DNA of 46,598 nucleotides from Carideicomes alvinocaridis. Its GTDB lineage: Bacteria > Pseudomonadota > Alphaproteobacteria > Rhodobacterales > Rhodobacteraceae. The notes under the pieces are model-generated. The model was given only the letters and a program-made list of their open reading frames with translations, ran no database searches and had not been told where the DNA came from. The translations under genes and the position numbers were made by a program. The stretch spans positions 1-46,598 of the forward strand of contig SRJI02000038.1 of assembly GCA_005473895.2 (NCBI GenBank). The letters run 5' to 3'. Shown one piece after another: positions 24,636 to 32,789 of this stretch. Position 1 is the stretch's first letter. Each line of letters opens with the position of its first letter.

Positions 24636-26306
24636 TCAGACCTCCCCCCGTTTCGCAAGCCTCACCATCCGGTCCCCGATCCGGGCGGCATTCGCCACGA
24701 TGGTCAGCGCGGGATTGACCCCGCCGGCCGTCGGCATCAGCGAGCCGTCGCAGATCCAGAGGTTGGAGATCTCCCAGCTGCGTCCGTCCGCGTCGGTGAC
24801 AGAGTCCTCGGGCGAGTGGCCCATGCGACAGCCCCCCATCAGGTGCGCCGTGCTCGCGCTTTCGAGGAAGTTGCCGCCGCCCGCTGCCTCCAGCATCCGG
24901 GTCATGAAGCGCTGGCTGTGCTCGTAGAGCCGGCGGTCGTTGTCGCAATAGGAAAAGCTGACGCTGGCGCGCGGCAGGCCGAACGCGTCGGTCTCGTCGC
25001 TGAGGGTGACGCGGTTCTCGGCCTGCGGCATGGTCTCGCCCACGATCTTCAGTCCCGCCATGCGGTTGTAACGTGCCATGCGCTCGCGCAGGTCCATCCC
25101 GAAGGCGCCGGTGCTGCCGACCAGCGTGCCCGCGAAATCCGAAGGCAGCGGGCCCTGGCTCATGAAGGAATAGCCGCCGTGGAAGTCGCGGGAGGGATCG
25201 TCGTCATCGTAGTTCCAGTGTTCGCAGCAGGCCATCGAGGGCGGGCCCTTGTACCACCGGATCTCCCGGTCGAACTCGGCCCAGACAGCATGGTTGGCAT
25301 GCACCATCAGGTGGCGCCCGACCTGGCCGTTGCCGTTGGCGAGCCCGTGCGGATACCGGCCGCAGGCCGAGTTCAGCAGCAGGCGCGGCGTCTCGATCGA
25401 ATAGGCCGAGACGACCACGTTCCGCGCCTTCTGGAAGTGCCAGCCGCCGTCGCGGTGGTACTCCACCCCGGTCGCGCGGCCGTCCGGACCCGTCTCGATA
25501 TGGCCCACCATGGCGAGGTCGCGGATCTCGGCCCCGGCGGCGAGCGCGCGGGGGATGTAGGTGACCAGCATGCTCTGCTTGGCATTGGTCGAGCAGCCGA
25601 TCTTGCACATGCCGCGATAGACGCAGGGCGGCGATTTGCCATGCGGGGCGGAAACGGTGGCCAGCGGCGTCGGCGCCCAGTCCACCCCGAGCGCCTCGGC
25701 GCCGCGTGCCAGGACCAGCCCGGCCTCGTTCACCTCGTGGGCGCGATAGGGATAGCGGCCGCGCTTCGGGCCCCAGGGATAGGAGATGGGGCCGGAGATG
25801 CTCATCGCGCGCTCGGCCTCGGCGTAGTAGTGCCACATCTCCTTCCAGTCGACGGGCCAGTCCACCGCGTAGCCGAGCGCACTGCGCGACTTGAACCATT
25901 CGGGCCTGAACCGGAGCGAGACCATCTGGAAATGCGTCGTCGAGCCGCCCACGCCCCGGCCGGAATTGTTGGCGCCGAACTCGATCGGATCGTCGCCTCC
26001 GGAGATGCGTTCGTCGAGCCAGTAGAGCTTTTCCTGCTCGCGCTCGTCCGAGGCGAAATCCGACAGCGGGCGCCAGAACGGGCCTGCGTCGAACAGGACG
26101 ACGGAATGCCCTGCCTCGGCCAGCTTCGTCGCCAACACCGACCCGCCGCAGCCCGCGCCCACGATGACGAAATCCACAGCCTCGTCACGGCAATGTTCGC
26201 GCATCGGCACCCAGCCCTCGCGGCTGAACACGTCCGGCGCGCGGCCAGCGGTGGCCCTGGGCGCCTCTTCCGCGCCGTGGGAGGCAAGTCCGACGTCAGG
26301 TGTCAT
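24636..26306 (-). CDS. GMC oxidoreductase, gluconate/glucose dehydrogenase large-subunit-like
   Basis: A 556-residue FAD enzyme. The FAD motif FVIVGAGCGGSVLATKLAEA lies at residues 47-66. The C-terminal GMC signature is STAHLMGGCRMGHSPEDSV with the late GGVNPALTIVANAARIGDRM. A cysteine motif at residues 228-238 (CVYRGMCKIGC, C-x5-C-x3-C) recalls the Fe-S-binding segment of FAD-glucose dehydrogenase catalytic subunits, but ligand spacing cannot be verified here. It overlaps the subunit-3-like gene by four bases, as expected for a complex. No signal peptide or CxxCH cytochrome subunit is present in the operon, so electron transfer probably goes to the membrane by another route. Substrate unknown. 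Confidence 0.88.
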   Translation of the reverse strand: MTPDVGLASHGAEEAPRATAGRAPDVFSREGWVPMREHCRDEAVDFVIVGAGCGGSVLATKLAEAGHSVVLFDAGPFWRPLSDFASDEREQEKLYWLDERISGGDDPIEFGANNSGRGVGGSTTHFQMVSLRFRPEWFKSRSALGYAVDWPVDWKEMWHYYAEAERAMSISGPISYPWGPKRGRYPYRAHEVNEAGLVLARGAEALGVDWAPTPLATVSAPHGKSPPCVYRGMCKIGCSTNAKQSMLVTYIPRALAAGAEIRDLAMVGHIETGPDGRATGVEYHRDGGWHFQKARNVVVSAYSIETPRLLLNSACGRYPHGLANGNGQVGRHLMVHANHAVWAEFDREIRWYKGPPSMACCEHWNYDDDDPSRDFHGGYSFMSQGPLPSDFAGTLVGSTGAFGMDLRERMARYNRMAGLKIVGETMPQAENRVTLSDETDAFGLPRASVSFSYCDNDRRLYEHSQRFMTRMLEAAGGGNFLESASTAHLMGGCRMGHSPEDSVTDADGRSWEISNLWICDGSLMPTAGGVNPALTIVANAARIGDRMVRLAKRGEV

Positions 26307-26932
26307 CGATCCTCGTCTTCCGGCCAGTGGCCTTGCGGCGCCTCCCACGGGTCGAGCCTGTCGCCGCCAAGGCGCAGGTAGCCCCGCGGCGAGGCAGGGC
26401 CGCCATAGCCGATCTCGCTCATGGCCTGGGGATGGACGTAGTAGATGGAGACGATGGTCTTGAGCGCCGTGTCGCGCAGGAACCTGCGCGCGGGCAGCCC
26501 CTCCCAGGCATAGGGATCGGCCAGGCTCTCGTCGTCTACCGCCGTCAGGATCGCGTCCTGCCGCTCGGGCGCGAGGTCGGCGAAGGGGGTGCCGAAGCGG
26601 ACCAGCGCCTCGGCGTCGATCGCGGCCAGCCCCTGCCGCCAGGCCGTCCGTGCCGCGGGCATCGTGGCATAGCGCGTGCCGGTGCCCCGGTCCGCGTGCA
26701 GGTCGGCGTCGATCCATGGCGCGATGGGCACCGGCTCGGCCCGCTCGGGCTGCGGAATGGCCCGGTCGCACAGCGCCTGAAGGGTGCGCCATTCCTCCTG
26801 CGTGAAGAACCGCCGCGCCGGGGGCGTCCTGCGGGCCGCAAGGACCCTGCGGGTCTGGTCGTTGAAGGAGGGCGTGTCCCATTTGCTGAGCACATCGTAG
26901 CCCTCGTAGGGATCGGAGAAGTCATCGCTCAT
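26303..26932 (-). CDS. Gluconate 2-dehydrogenase subunit 3-like protein
   Basis: A 209-residue small subunit. The core RFFTQEEWRTLQALCDRAIP, then GLAAIDAEALVRFGTPFADL, RFLRDTALKTIVSIYYVHP and a C-terminal GYGGPASPRGYLRLGGDRLD fit the subunit-3 (gamma) family. Known members carry a Tat signal and help mature and export the GMC subunit. Here no twin-arginine signal is seen, so the complex may stay in the cytoplasm. Its ATG at 26932 overlaps the stop of the membrane protein gene, and its end overlaps the GMC start. Confidence 0.85.
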   Translation of the reverse strand: MSDDFSDPYEGYDVLSKWDTPSFNDQTRRVLAARRTPPARRFFTQEEWRTLQALCDRAIPQPERAEPVPIAPWIDADLHADRGTGTRYATMPAARTAWRQGLAAIDAEALVRFGTPFADLAPERQDAILTAVDDESLADPYAWEGLPARRFLRDTALKTIVSIYYVHPQAMSEIGYGGPASPRGYLRLGGDRLDPWEAPQGHWPEDEDR

Positions 26933-27876
26933 GCCCGGTCCCTCGCATTGTCCAGCAGGTCGAGCGCGGCCAGCCCGGCAAGGCCCAGCCCGGTAAAGCT
27001 GATCGGCGCCGGTGTCGGCGGGCCGGCCAGCGCGTTCTGGCGCCAGTTCGACCAGCCGCCCATGTTGCGGCTCACGCCGTAGACGTGGAAGGCGGTGCCC
27101 AGCACGCCCAGCCCGCCGACAATGCGCAGCAGCAGGCGCGTCACACGCTGACCGCCGGCATGGGGCCGCACCGCCAGCGCCACCAGCACGATTCCGGCCA
27201 AGGGCGGCACGGTGATCGGCAGGTACATCGCCGGGTTGTGGAAGGCGCCGCGGAAATGCAGCAGCGCGACCTCGGCGCTTTCGCCCAGCAACGACAGGCC
27301 CGACAGCGCGGCCAGCGCCCGGCCGGTGGTGCGACGATCCTCCTGCCGCACCGCCATCGCCTCGGTCGCGAGCCCCAGCAGCCCGGCGATGGAGAGCGCA
27401 CCGGGCGCGCCGATGGGCGCGGCGTAGAACAGGTTGTTCCAGCTCAGGCCACCGGGACGGCGGGTGATGTTCCACAGGTGAAAACCGGTGCCGACGATCC
27501 CGGTGACAAGGCACGCGCCATGGGCCACCCGCGCCGCGGAGCCGCCGGGATGCAGCCGCGGCTCGGACAGCGAGGCGGCGACCGAGGCGGCGGCCATGGT
27601 CGGCCCCAGGTACATGACCCGGTTCTCGTATCCGCCGCGGAAATGCTCCATCGCGCTGTCCATCAGCACGCTCGCGCCCAGGATCGCGGCGCCGTCCCGG
27701 GTGCGCCTGAGACTGGCGTCATGAATATCGGCATGCTTCCGTGACCGCGCGAGGCGGCCCGCCGCGGCGGCGCCGGCAAGGCCCAGACCCAACCCCAGGA
27801 CCAGCATCCCGAGGCCGGTGCGTCCCCGCCGCGTCGCCGCAGGGGCGGGCCTGTCCTCGCGACCCCGGCGGGTCAT
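26929..27876 (-). CDS. Internally duplicated membrane protein with four symmetric histidines
   Basis: A 315-residue integral membrane protein with about eight hydrophobic segments. It has two homologous halves. Residues 77-92 (EHFRGGYENRVMYLGP) match 206-221 (LHFRGAFHNPAMYLPI), and residues 128-140 (VGTGFHLWNITRR) match 259-271 (LGTAFHVYGVSRN). Thus His78/His133 in one half correspond to His207/His264 in the other. Such a pattern could bind two haems b or another cofactor, though this is inference. It overlaps both neighbours by four bases (SDR upstream, subunit 3 downstream). I recognise no named family. A plausible role is membrane anchor and electron acceptor for the GMC/subunit-3 complex, which otherwise lacks a redox partner. 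Confidence 0.8.
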   Translation of the reverse strand: MTRRGREDRPAPAATRRGRTGLGMLVLGLGLGLAGAAAAGRLARSRKHADIHDASLRRTRDGAAILGASVLMDSAMEHFRGGYENRVMYLGPTMAAASVAASLSEPRLHPGGSAARVAHGACLVTGIVGTGFHLWNITRRPGGLSWNNLFYAAPIGAPGALSIAGLLGLATEAMAVRQEDRRTTGRALAALSGLSLLGESAEVALLHFRGAFHNPAMYLPITVPPLAGIVLVALAVRPHAGGQRVTRLLLRIVGGLGVLGTAFHVYGVSRNMGGWSNWRQNALAGPPTPAPISFTGLGLAGLAALDLLDNARDRA

Positions 27877-28889
27877 CGCGCCGCCCCGCGCCGGCGCTCG
27901 GATCCCAAGCGTCGGGCCGCGCTCAAGGCCAGCAGCCCTGCCAACCCCAGCCCGAGGCCTACGACCAGCCGGTCGCGATGCTCGGAGGCCCAGATGGCCG
28001 GTGACAGCGCCGAGGCCGAGCGATCGAACCGCCCGTGGGAGCCCTGGTCTCCGTCGACGCTCTCGAACAGGTTGTCCGGGCGGTCGGGGTCCAGCGGCTC
28101 GTCCGTCAGCTGGCTTTCAAAGGCGTTTCGGGCCACGTAGCGGTCGCCGATCGAGGGGGCGATCTTCTCGCTCAGGATGGCCTTGAAGGCCGAGAAGCCC
28201 AGCCAGTATTCCCGCCGCGGATGCCGGGCCGCGGTGCGGATGGCCTCGGCGATCACCTCCGGCTGGAAGATCGGCGGCACGGGCATCTGCCGGTAGCCCA
28301 TCTTGTTCCGCGCCCAGTCGAATTGCGGCGTGTTCACGCCCGGTAGCTGCACCGCGGTCAGGCGGACGTTCGACTCGTCGTGAAGCAGTTCTGCCCGCAG
28401 GCTGTCGGTGAATCCGACGATGGCGCTCTTGGCGGCGCAATAGGCCGATTGCAGCGGGATCGGGCGGTAGGCCAAAGCCGAGCAGACCTGCACGATCACC
28501 CCCCGGTCGCGCGGCGCCATGCGTCGCAGGGCGGCCAGCGTGCCGTGAACGGTGCCAAGGTAAGTCACCTCGGTCACCCGGCGGTATTCCTCGGCGGTCA
28601 TGTCGATCACCCGCGACAACACGGTGACCATGGCCGCGTTGATCCAGACGTCTATGGGCCCGAACTCCGCCTCCGTCCGGCGCGCCGCCTCTTCCACCGC
28701 CTCGGCGTCGGAGACGTCGAGCGGCAGGACCAGCGCCTCGCCCCCGGCGGCCCGCACCTCGGCGGCGGCCTGTTCGAGGCGCTTCTCGTTTCGTGCGATC
28801 AGGGCGATGCGCGCCCCCGGCTCTGCAAAGCGGCGGGCGGTGGCCCGCCCCACGCCGGCCGAGGCCCCGGTGATGACGATGGTGGACAT
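27873..28889 (-). CDS. Short-chain dehydrogenase/reductase with C-terminal membrane tail
   Basis: A 338-residue SDR. The NAD(P) motif is TGASAGVGRA at residue 7, followed by the structural INAAMV (variant of NAG) and the catalytic Ser (QVCSALA) with Tyr and Lys in SAYCAAKSA. The C-terminal 70 residues are an extension ending in a hydrophobic helix (LVVGLGLGLAGLLALSAA) with a basic tail, so it is probably membrane-tethered. First gene of the leftward region C operon. It likely interconverts an alcohol/ketone related to the GMC substrate (inference). Confidence 0.88.
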   Translation of the reverse strand: MSTIVITGASAGVGRATARRFAEPGARIALIARNEKRLEQAAAEVRAAGGEALVLPLDVSDAEAVEEAARRTEAEFGPIDVWINAAMVTVLSRVIDMTAEEYRRVTEVTYLGTVHGTLAALRRMAPRDRGVIVQVCSALAYRPIPLQSAYCAAKSAIVGFTDSLRAELLHDESNVRLTAVQLPGVNTPQFDWARNKMGYRQMPVPPIFQPEVIAEAIRTAARHPRREYWLGFSAFKAILSEKIAPSIGDRYVARNAFESQLTDEPLDPDRPDNLFESVDGDQGSHGRFDRSASALSPAIWASEHRDRLVVGLGLGLAGLLALSAARRLGSERRRGAAR

Positions 28890-29073
28890 GGTGCCCCCTT
28901 CACATCCGACTTGGCTGAATAGCGGTTTCGGGAAAAACAGTGGCGTCTGGCCAAGGTTCCAGCCCGCGCCGGCCCGGGCCGGACAATCGCCTTCACGAAT
29001 TCCTGACGTGACGGCAGAAACGGCCGGGTCACTGGCCGTGTTTCCCCTCCATCATCGCAGGAAGGAGGCACCG

Positions 29074-29445
29074 ATGGAGACAATCGGAAAACGTCAATGG
29101 GCCATCGTGGACGGCTACCTGCCCGCCTGGAGTAACGGGCCGGATCCGGAAATGACCAGTCACGAGGCGATCTGCATCCTCAACGCCGGCGACCGCGAGG
29201 CCCGCGTCGAACTGACGCTCTACTTCGCCGACCGGGAGCCGGTGGGGCCCTACAGCCTGACCGTGCCGCCCCGGCGCACCCTGCACCAGCGCTTCAACGA
29301 TCTCGAGGATCCGGAGCGGGTGCCCACGAACCTGAGCTATTCCTGCATCGCGGTGTCGGACCAGCCGGTCATCGTGCAGCAGACGCGGCTGGACTCGCGG
29401 CAGGCCGAGAACGGGCTCTTCAGCACCATCGCCTATGCGCAGTAA
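29074..29445 (+). CDS. Sensory rhodopsin transducer (ASRT) family protein
   Basis: A 123-residue beta-rich protein closely resembling Anabaena sensory rhodopsin transducer. Matches include WAIVDGYLPAWSNGPDPEM, SHEAICILNAGDREARVELT, EPVGPYSLTVPPRRT, then RFNDL and VQQTRLDSRQAENGLFSTIA. The Anabaena protein forms a soluble tetramer that interacts with the photoreceptor and can bind DNA or sugars. The ATG at 29074 follows a strong GGAAGGAGG. No rhodopsin or carotenoid gene is in the window. The gene is divergent from the SDR operon and convergent with the enolase-superfamily gene. Role here unknown; a ligand-sensing function has been suggested for the family outside photosensing. Confidence 0.9.
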   Translation: METIGKRQWAIVDGYLPAWSNGPDPEMTSHEAICILNAGDREARVELTLYFADREPVGPYSLTVPPRRTLHQRFNDLEDPERVPTNLSYSCIAVSDQPVIVQQTRLDSRQAENGLFSTIAYAQ

Positions 29446-29457
29446 GGCCCGCCTGGC

Positions 29458-30546
29458 TCAGCAGGGCACGCGGAAGCGTTCGGCCTCCGCCTCCCTGAAG
29501 ACGAGGCCGAGGCCCGGCGCCCCGTTCGTGGCGATCCTGCCGCGGTCGGGCCGGGGCGCGCCGTCGAAGAACATGTCCTCGATCCGCACGTGGTCGTGAA
29601 ACCATTCCAGGTGCACCGCCTTCAGCGCGGCAAGACAGGGATGGAGGTGAAGCGCCGGTGCGCAATGGGCCGAGAGGGGGATCTCAAAGGCCGTACAAAG
29701 CGACGCCACCTGCATGAAGCCGGTGATCCCGGCACAGCGGGTCGCGTCGGCCTGCAGCACGTCGACCGCGCCCGCCTCCAGCATGGTGCGGAAATAGCCC
29801 GCATCAAAGCCGTATTCCCCCGCCGTCACGTCCATCCCCGCCGGGGCGCGGTCGCGCAGCAGGCGCAGCCCGGCCAGGTCCTGCGACGACACCGGTTCCT
29901 CCAGCCAGCGCACGTCATGCCGCGCGGCCTCTTCGGCGAAGGCCAGGGCCCGCTTGCGGCTGAGCGCCCCGTTCAGGTCGACGAACAGCTCCACATCAGG
30001 GCCGATCGCCTCCCGCGCCTGTCGCAACCGATCGAGGTCCGCGCCCGGATCGCGCCCGGCCTTCATCTTGACCATCCCCATGCCCTGCGCCGCCCAGCCG
30101 CCCAACTGGGACCGGAGCCTGTCACGGTCATAGGAGGTGAAGCCGCCCGAGCCGTAGACCGGCACCGCCTGGCGAGCCTTGCCCAGCAGATCCGCGACCG
30201 ACACGCCCAGCAGCCTGCCCTTCAGGTCCCAGAGCGCCGCATCGATGGCGGCGATCGCCATGGAGGTCACGCCGGGGCGCCCGAGGTTGCGCGTCTCGTG
30301 CACCATCGCATGCCAGGCCGCCGGAATGTCGAGGACGTCGCGGCCCTCGACCAGCGGGGCCAGCTTGGACCGGATCAGCCGGGCGGCCGAGACGTCGGAA
30401 TAGGTGTAGCCCAAGCCCTCCACGCCCTCGGCCATCACCCGGACGAGGACGAGCGTGGTGGCGGACCATTCGAGCGTGCCGTCGGATTCCGGCGCATCCG
30501 TCGGCACCTCGTAGGCCGCCACGTCGATCGAGGTGATGGAGGCCAT
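29458..30546 (-). CDS. Enolase-superfamily enzyme (mandelate racemase/muconate lactonizing type)
   Basis: A 362-residue protein. The catalytic lysine motif is VKMKAG (KxK), the metal ligands are in FVDLNG and LEEPVSS with a third acid at AGEYGFD. The Asp/His dyad is DATRCAG and SAHCAP, as in the mandelate-racemase subgroup. These enzymes abstract a proton alpha to a carboxylate and racemise or dehydrate, commonly sugar acids. It lies 9 bases after the TPP-enzyme gene on the same strand, so the two are one operon. Substrate cannot be assigned. Confidence 0.9.
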   Translation of the reverse strand: MASITSIDVAAYEVPTDAPESDGTLEWSATTLVLVRVMAEGVEGLGYTYSDVSAARLIRSKLAPLVEGRDVLDIPAAWHAMVHETRNLGRPGVTSMAIAAIDAALWDLKGRLLGVSVADLLGKARQAVPVYGSGGFTSYDRDRLRSQLGGWAAQGMGMVKMKAGRDPGADLDRLRQAREAIGPDVELFVDLNGALSRKRALAFAEEAARHDVRWLEEPVSSQDLAGLRLLRDRAPAGMDVTAGEYGFDAGYFRTMLEAGAVDVLQADATRCAGITGFMQVASLCTAFEIPLSAHCAPALHLHPCLAALKAVHLEWFHDHVRIEDMFFDGAPRPDRGRIATNGAPGLGLVFREAEAERFRVPC

Positions 30547-30555
30547 GGGTCAGGC

Positions 30556-32322
30556 TCAGGCGGTCGCCCGCTTGAAGGTCTGCCAGAGGATCCCGCCGGC
30601 ATCCGGATCGCCCTGCGCCAGTGCCTTGGCATAGCTCTTGGCCTGGGCAGTGGTGATATGGGGCGGCAGGGTCGGCACGTCCGGGTCTACATGCGCATCG
30701 ATCACCACGGGCCGGTCGGCGGCAAAGGCCGCGTCCCAGGCGGGCGCCACCTGGTCGGGGCTCTCCACCCGTATTCCGCGCAGGCCCAGCGACTCCGCGT
30801 AGCCCGCATAGTCGAAGCGCGGCACGTCCTGCGTCTCGGTCACCTTCGGGCTGCCGCTCATCGCGCGCAGCTCCCAGGTGACCTGGTTGAGGTCGTTGTT
30901 GTTCAGCACCGCTATGACCAGCCGGGGATCGGACCATTCGCGCCAGTACTTGGCGATGGTGATCAGGCCGTTGATCCCGAGCATCTGCATCGCGCCGTCA
31001 CCGACGAACCCCACGGCCACCCGGTCGGGGTAGCAGAACTTCGCCGCGGTCGCGTAGGGTACGCCGGGGCACATGGTGGCCAAGGTGCCGGAGAGCGAGG
31101 CCTTCATCCCCTCGCGGATCTTGATCGCCCGGGCGAACCAGTTGGCGGACGATCCTGAATCGGCCGAGATGATGGCCTTGTCGGGCAGGCGCGGCGACGC
31201 CTCCCAAAACAGAAGCTCCGGGTTGACCGGATCGGCCTCCAGCATCGATCGCTTCTCGGCATCCTCCCACCACTTGGAGACATGGCGCTCCACCCGGCTG
31301 CGCCAGCTCGTGTCGGAGCGGGCCTTGAGATGCGGGATCAGCGCGCGCAGCGTGGCCGCGGCGTCGCCCACCAGGTTGACCTCCATCGGGTAGCGGATCG
31401 ATTCCATCGCCGGGTCGATGTCGATCTGCACCGCCCGCGCGGCGCCCTCCTTGGGCAGGAATTCCGAATAGGGAAAGCGCGACCCGACCATCAGCAGCGT
31501 GTCGCAATGGCGCATCATCCAGTCCGAGGGCTCGGTGCCCAGCAGCCCCATCTGCCCTGTCACGAAGGGCAGGTCATCGGGCAGCACCGCCTTGCCCAGC
31601 AGCGCCTTGGCCACGCCCGCGCCCAGCAGGTCCGCCACCTGGGTCAGCTCCTCTCCGGCGCCCAGCGCACCGGCGCCGGCGACGATCGCCACCTTGTTGC
31701 CCGCGTTCAGCACCTCGGCCGCCCGCGTCAGGTCCGCCTGCTCCGGCACCACGCGCGGGGCCGAGTAGCCGATGCCGGAATGGACGGTGCCGTGGGCGTG
31801 GGGCGGCTGCTCCACCGCCTTGGCCTCCTGCACGTCGTTGGGGAAGATCAGCGTCGTCACCGACCGCTTGGACGAGGCGATGCGCATCCCCCGGTCGATC
31901 AGGTGGCGCGCCTGGGCCGGGGCCATGCAGGTCTGCACGTAATCCTTGGCCACGTCCTTGAACAGCGTCTGAAGGTCGACCTCCTGCTGGTAGTTCCCGC
32001 CGATCGCCGCGCGGGCCTGCTGCCCGACGATCGCCAGCACCGGCTGGTGGTCGAGCTTGGCGTCGTAGAGCCCGTTCAGAAGGTGGATCGCCCCGGGGCC
32101 GGACGTCGCCATGCAGACGCCGACCTCGCCGGTCCACTTGGCATGGGCGCAGGCCATGAAGGCCGCCTCTTCCTCGTGCCGGGTCTGGACGAAGTCGATC
32201 TTGTCGTCCCGCCCGAGCGCCGCGACCAGCCCGCCGATCCCGTCTCCGGGAAAGCCGTATATGCGCTTCACGCCCCATTGGTTGAGCCGTTCGAGAATGA
32301 AATCTCCAACCGTGCCGGACAT
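30556..32322 (-). CDS. Thiamine-pyrophosphate-dependent enzyme (pyruvate oxidase/acetolactate synthase family)
   Basis: A 588-residue TPP enzyme with the three-domain layout. The N-terminal PYR domain (GVKRIYGFPGDGIGGLVAAL, catalytic Glu in TRHEEEAAFMA) is followed by a central domain (KVAIVAGAGALGAGEELTQV). The C-terminal PP domain has the TPP motif GDGAMQM...NNND. It is most like pyruvate oxidase or ubiquinone-linked pyruvate dehydrogenase and oxo-acid decarboxylases; the actual 2-oxo acid is unknown. The ATG at 32322 follows a strong GCAGGAGG. With the downstream enolase-superfamily enzyme it could dehydrate an acid to a 2-keto-3-deoxy acid and process it (inference). Confidence 0.88.
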   Translation of the reverse strand: MSGTVGDFILERLNQWGVKRIYGFPGDGIGGLVAALGRDDKIDFVQTRHEEEAAFMACAHAKWTGEVGVCMATSGPGAIHLLNGLYDAKLDHQPVLAIVGQQARAAIGGNYQQEVDLQTLFKDVAKDYVQTCMAPAQARHLIDRGMRIASSKRSVTTLIFPNDVQEAKAVEQPPHAHGTVHSGIGYSAPRVVPEQADLTRAAEVLNAGNKVAIVAGAGALGAGEELTQVADLLGAGVAKALLGKAVLPDDLPFVTGQMGLLGTEPSDWMMRHCDTLLMVGSRFPYSEFLPKEGAARAVQIDIDPAMESIRYPMEVNLVGDAAATLRALIPHLKARSDTSWRSRVERHVSKWWEDAEKRSMLEADPVNPELLFWEASPRLPDKAIISADSGSSANWFARAIKIREGMKASLSGTLATMCPGVPYATAAKFCYPDRVAVGFVGDGAMQMLGINGLITIAKYWREWSDPRLVIAVLNNNDLNQVTWELRAMSGSPKVTETQDVPRFDYAGYAESLGLRGIRVESPDQVAPAWDAAFAADRPVVIDAHVDPDVPTLPPHITTAQAKSYAKALAQGDPDAGGILWQTFKRATA

Positions 32323-32789
32323 GGCAAACCTCCTGCGACAATGACCTGTGAATCATTCGCCCAACACGGCGTTCGGAGCGACAGTTCCTTCACGAAACAC
32401 CCACGGCAGGGATGGCTTGGGGGAGCGGGGCGGCCCTTCGGGAACGCCGCGATGAACACGTCGGAGGGGCGTAGGGGTGCGGAATGTAGGCACATTCACA
32501 GGCGTGGCGCCCGGGGCCATTGCGGCGCTGCGCGGGGTGACGGTCACCGGCATTTGCGGCCTTCACATCAGGTTGAGGCGCCTTTTTCGCCGGCCCCTCA
32601 CGCGACACGACGACCGGACCGGGCGGCCGGGGCTACCATGCGCGGAACCCTCTGGTGTTGCGGTGGCCGCCCGGACCGCCAAGCCTCCCGGCCAAGGCGC
32701 TCGACTTTCTCGATCCGGGGGTCTGCCGATGGTGCACGGCGCGAGCGGCGGAGGGCTAACAGGCGCAGAGCCGAGGCGCCCCCCCCCTC
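32323..32789. other. Intergenic region without a credible gene
   Basis: About 467 bases between the TPP-enzyme start and the SDR stop. Short frames on both strands have no ribosome site or recognisable domain. The right part is the promoter side of the TPP-enzyme operon and the left end of the SDR operon. No hairpin followed by a T-run, repeat or operator was seen. Confidence 0.5.
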
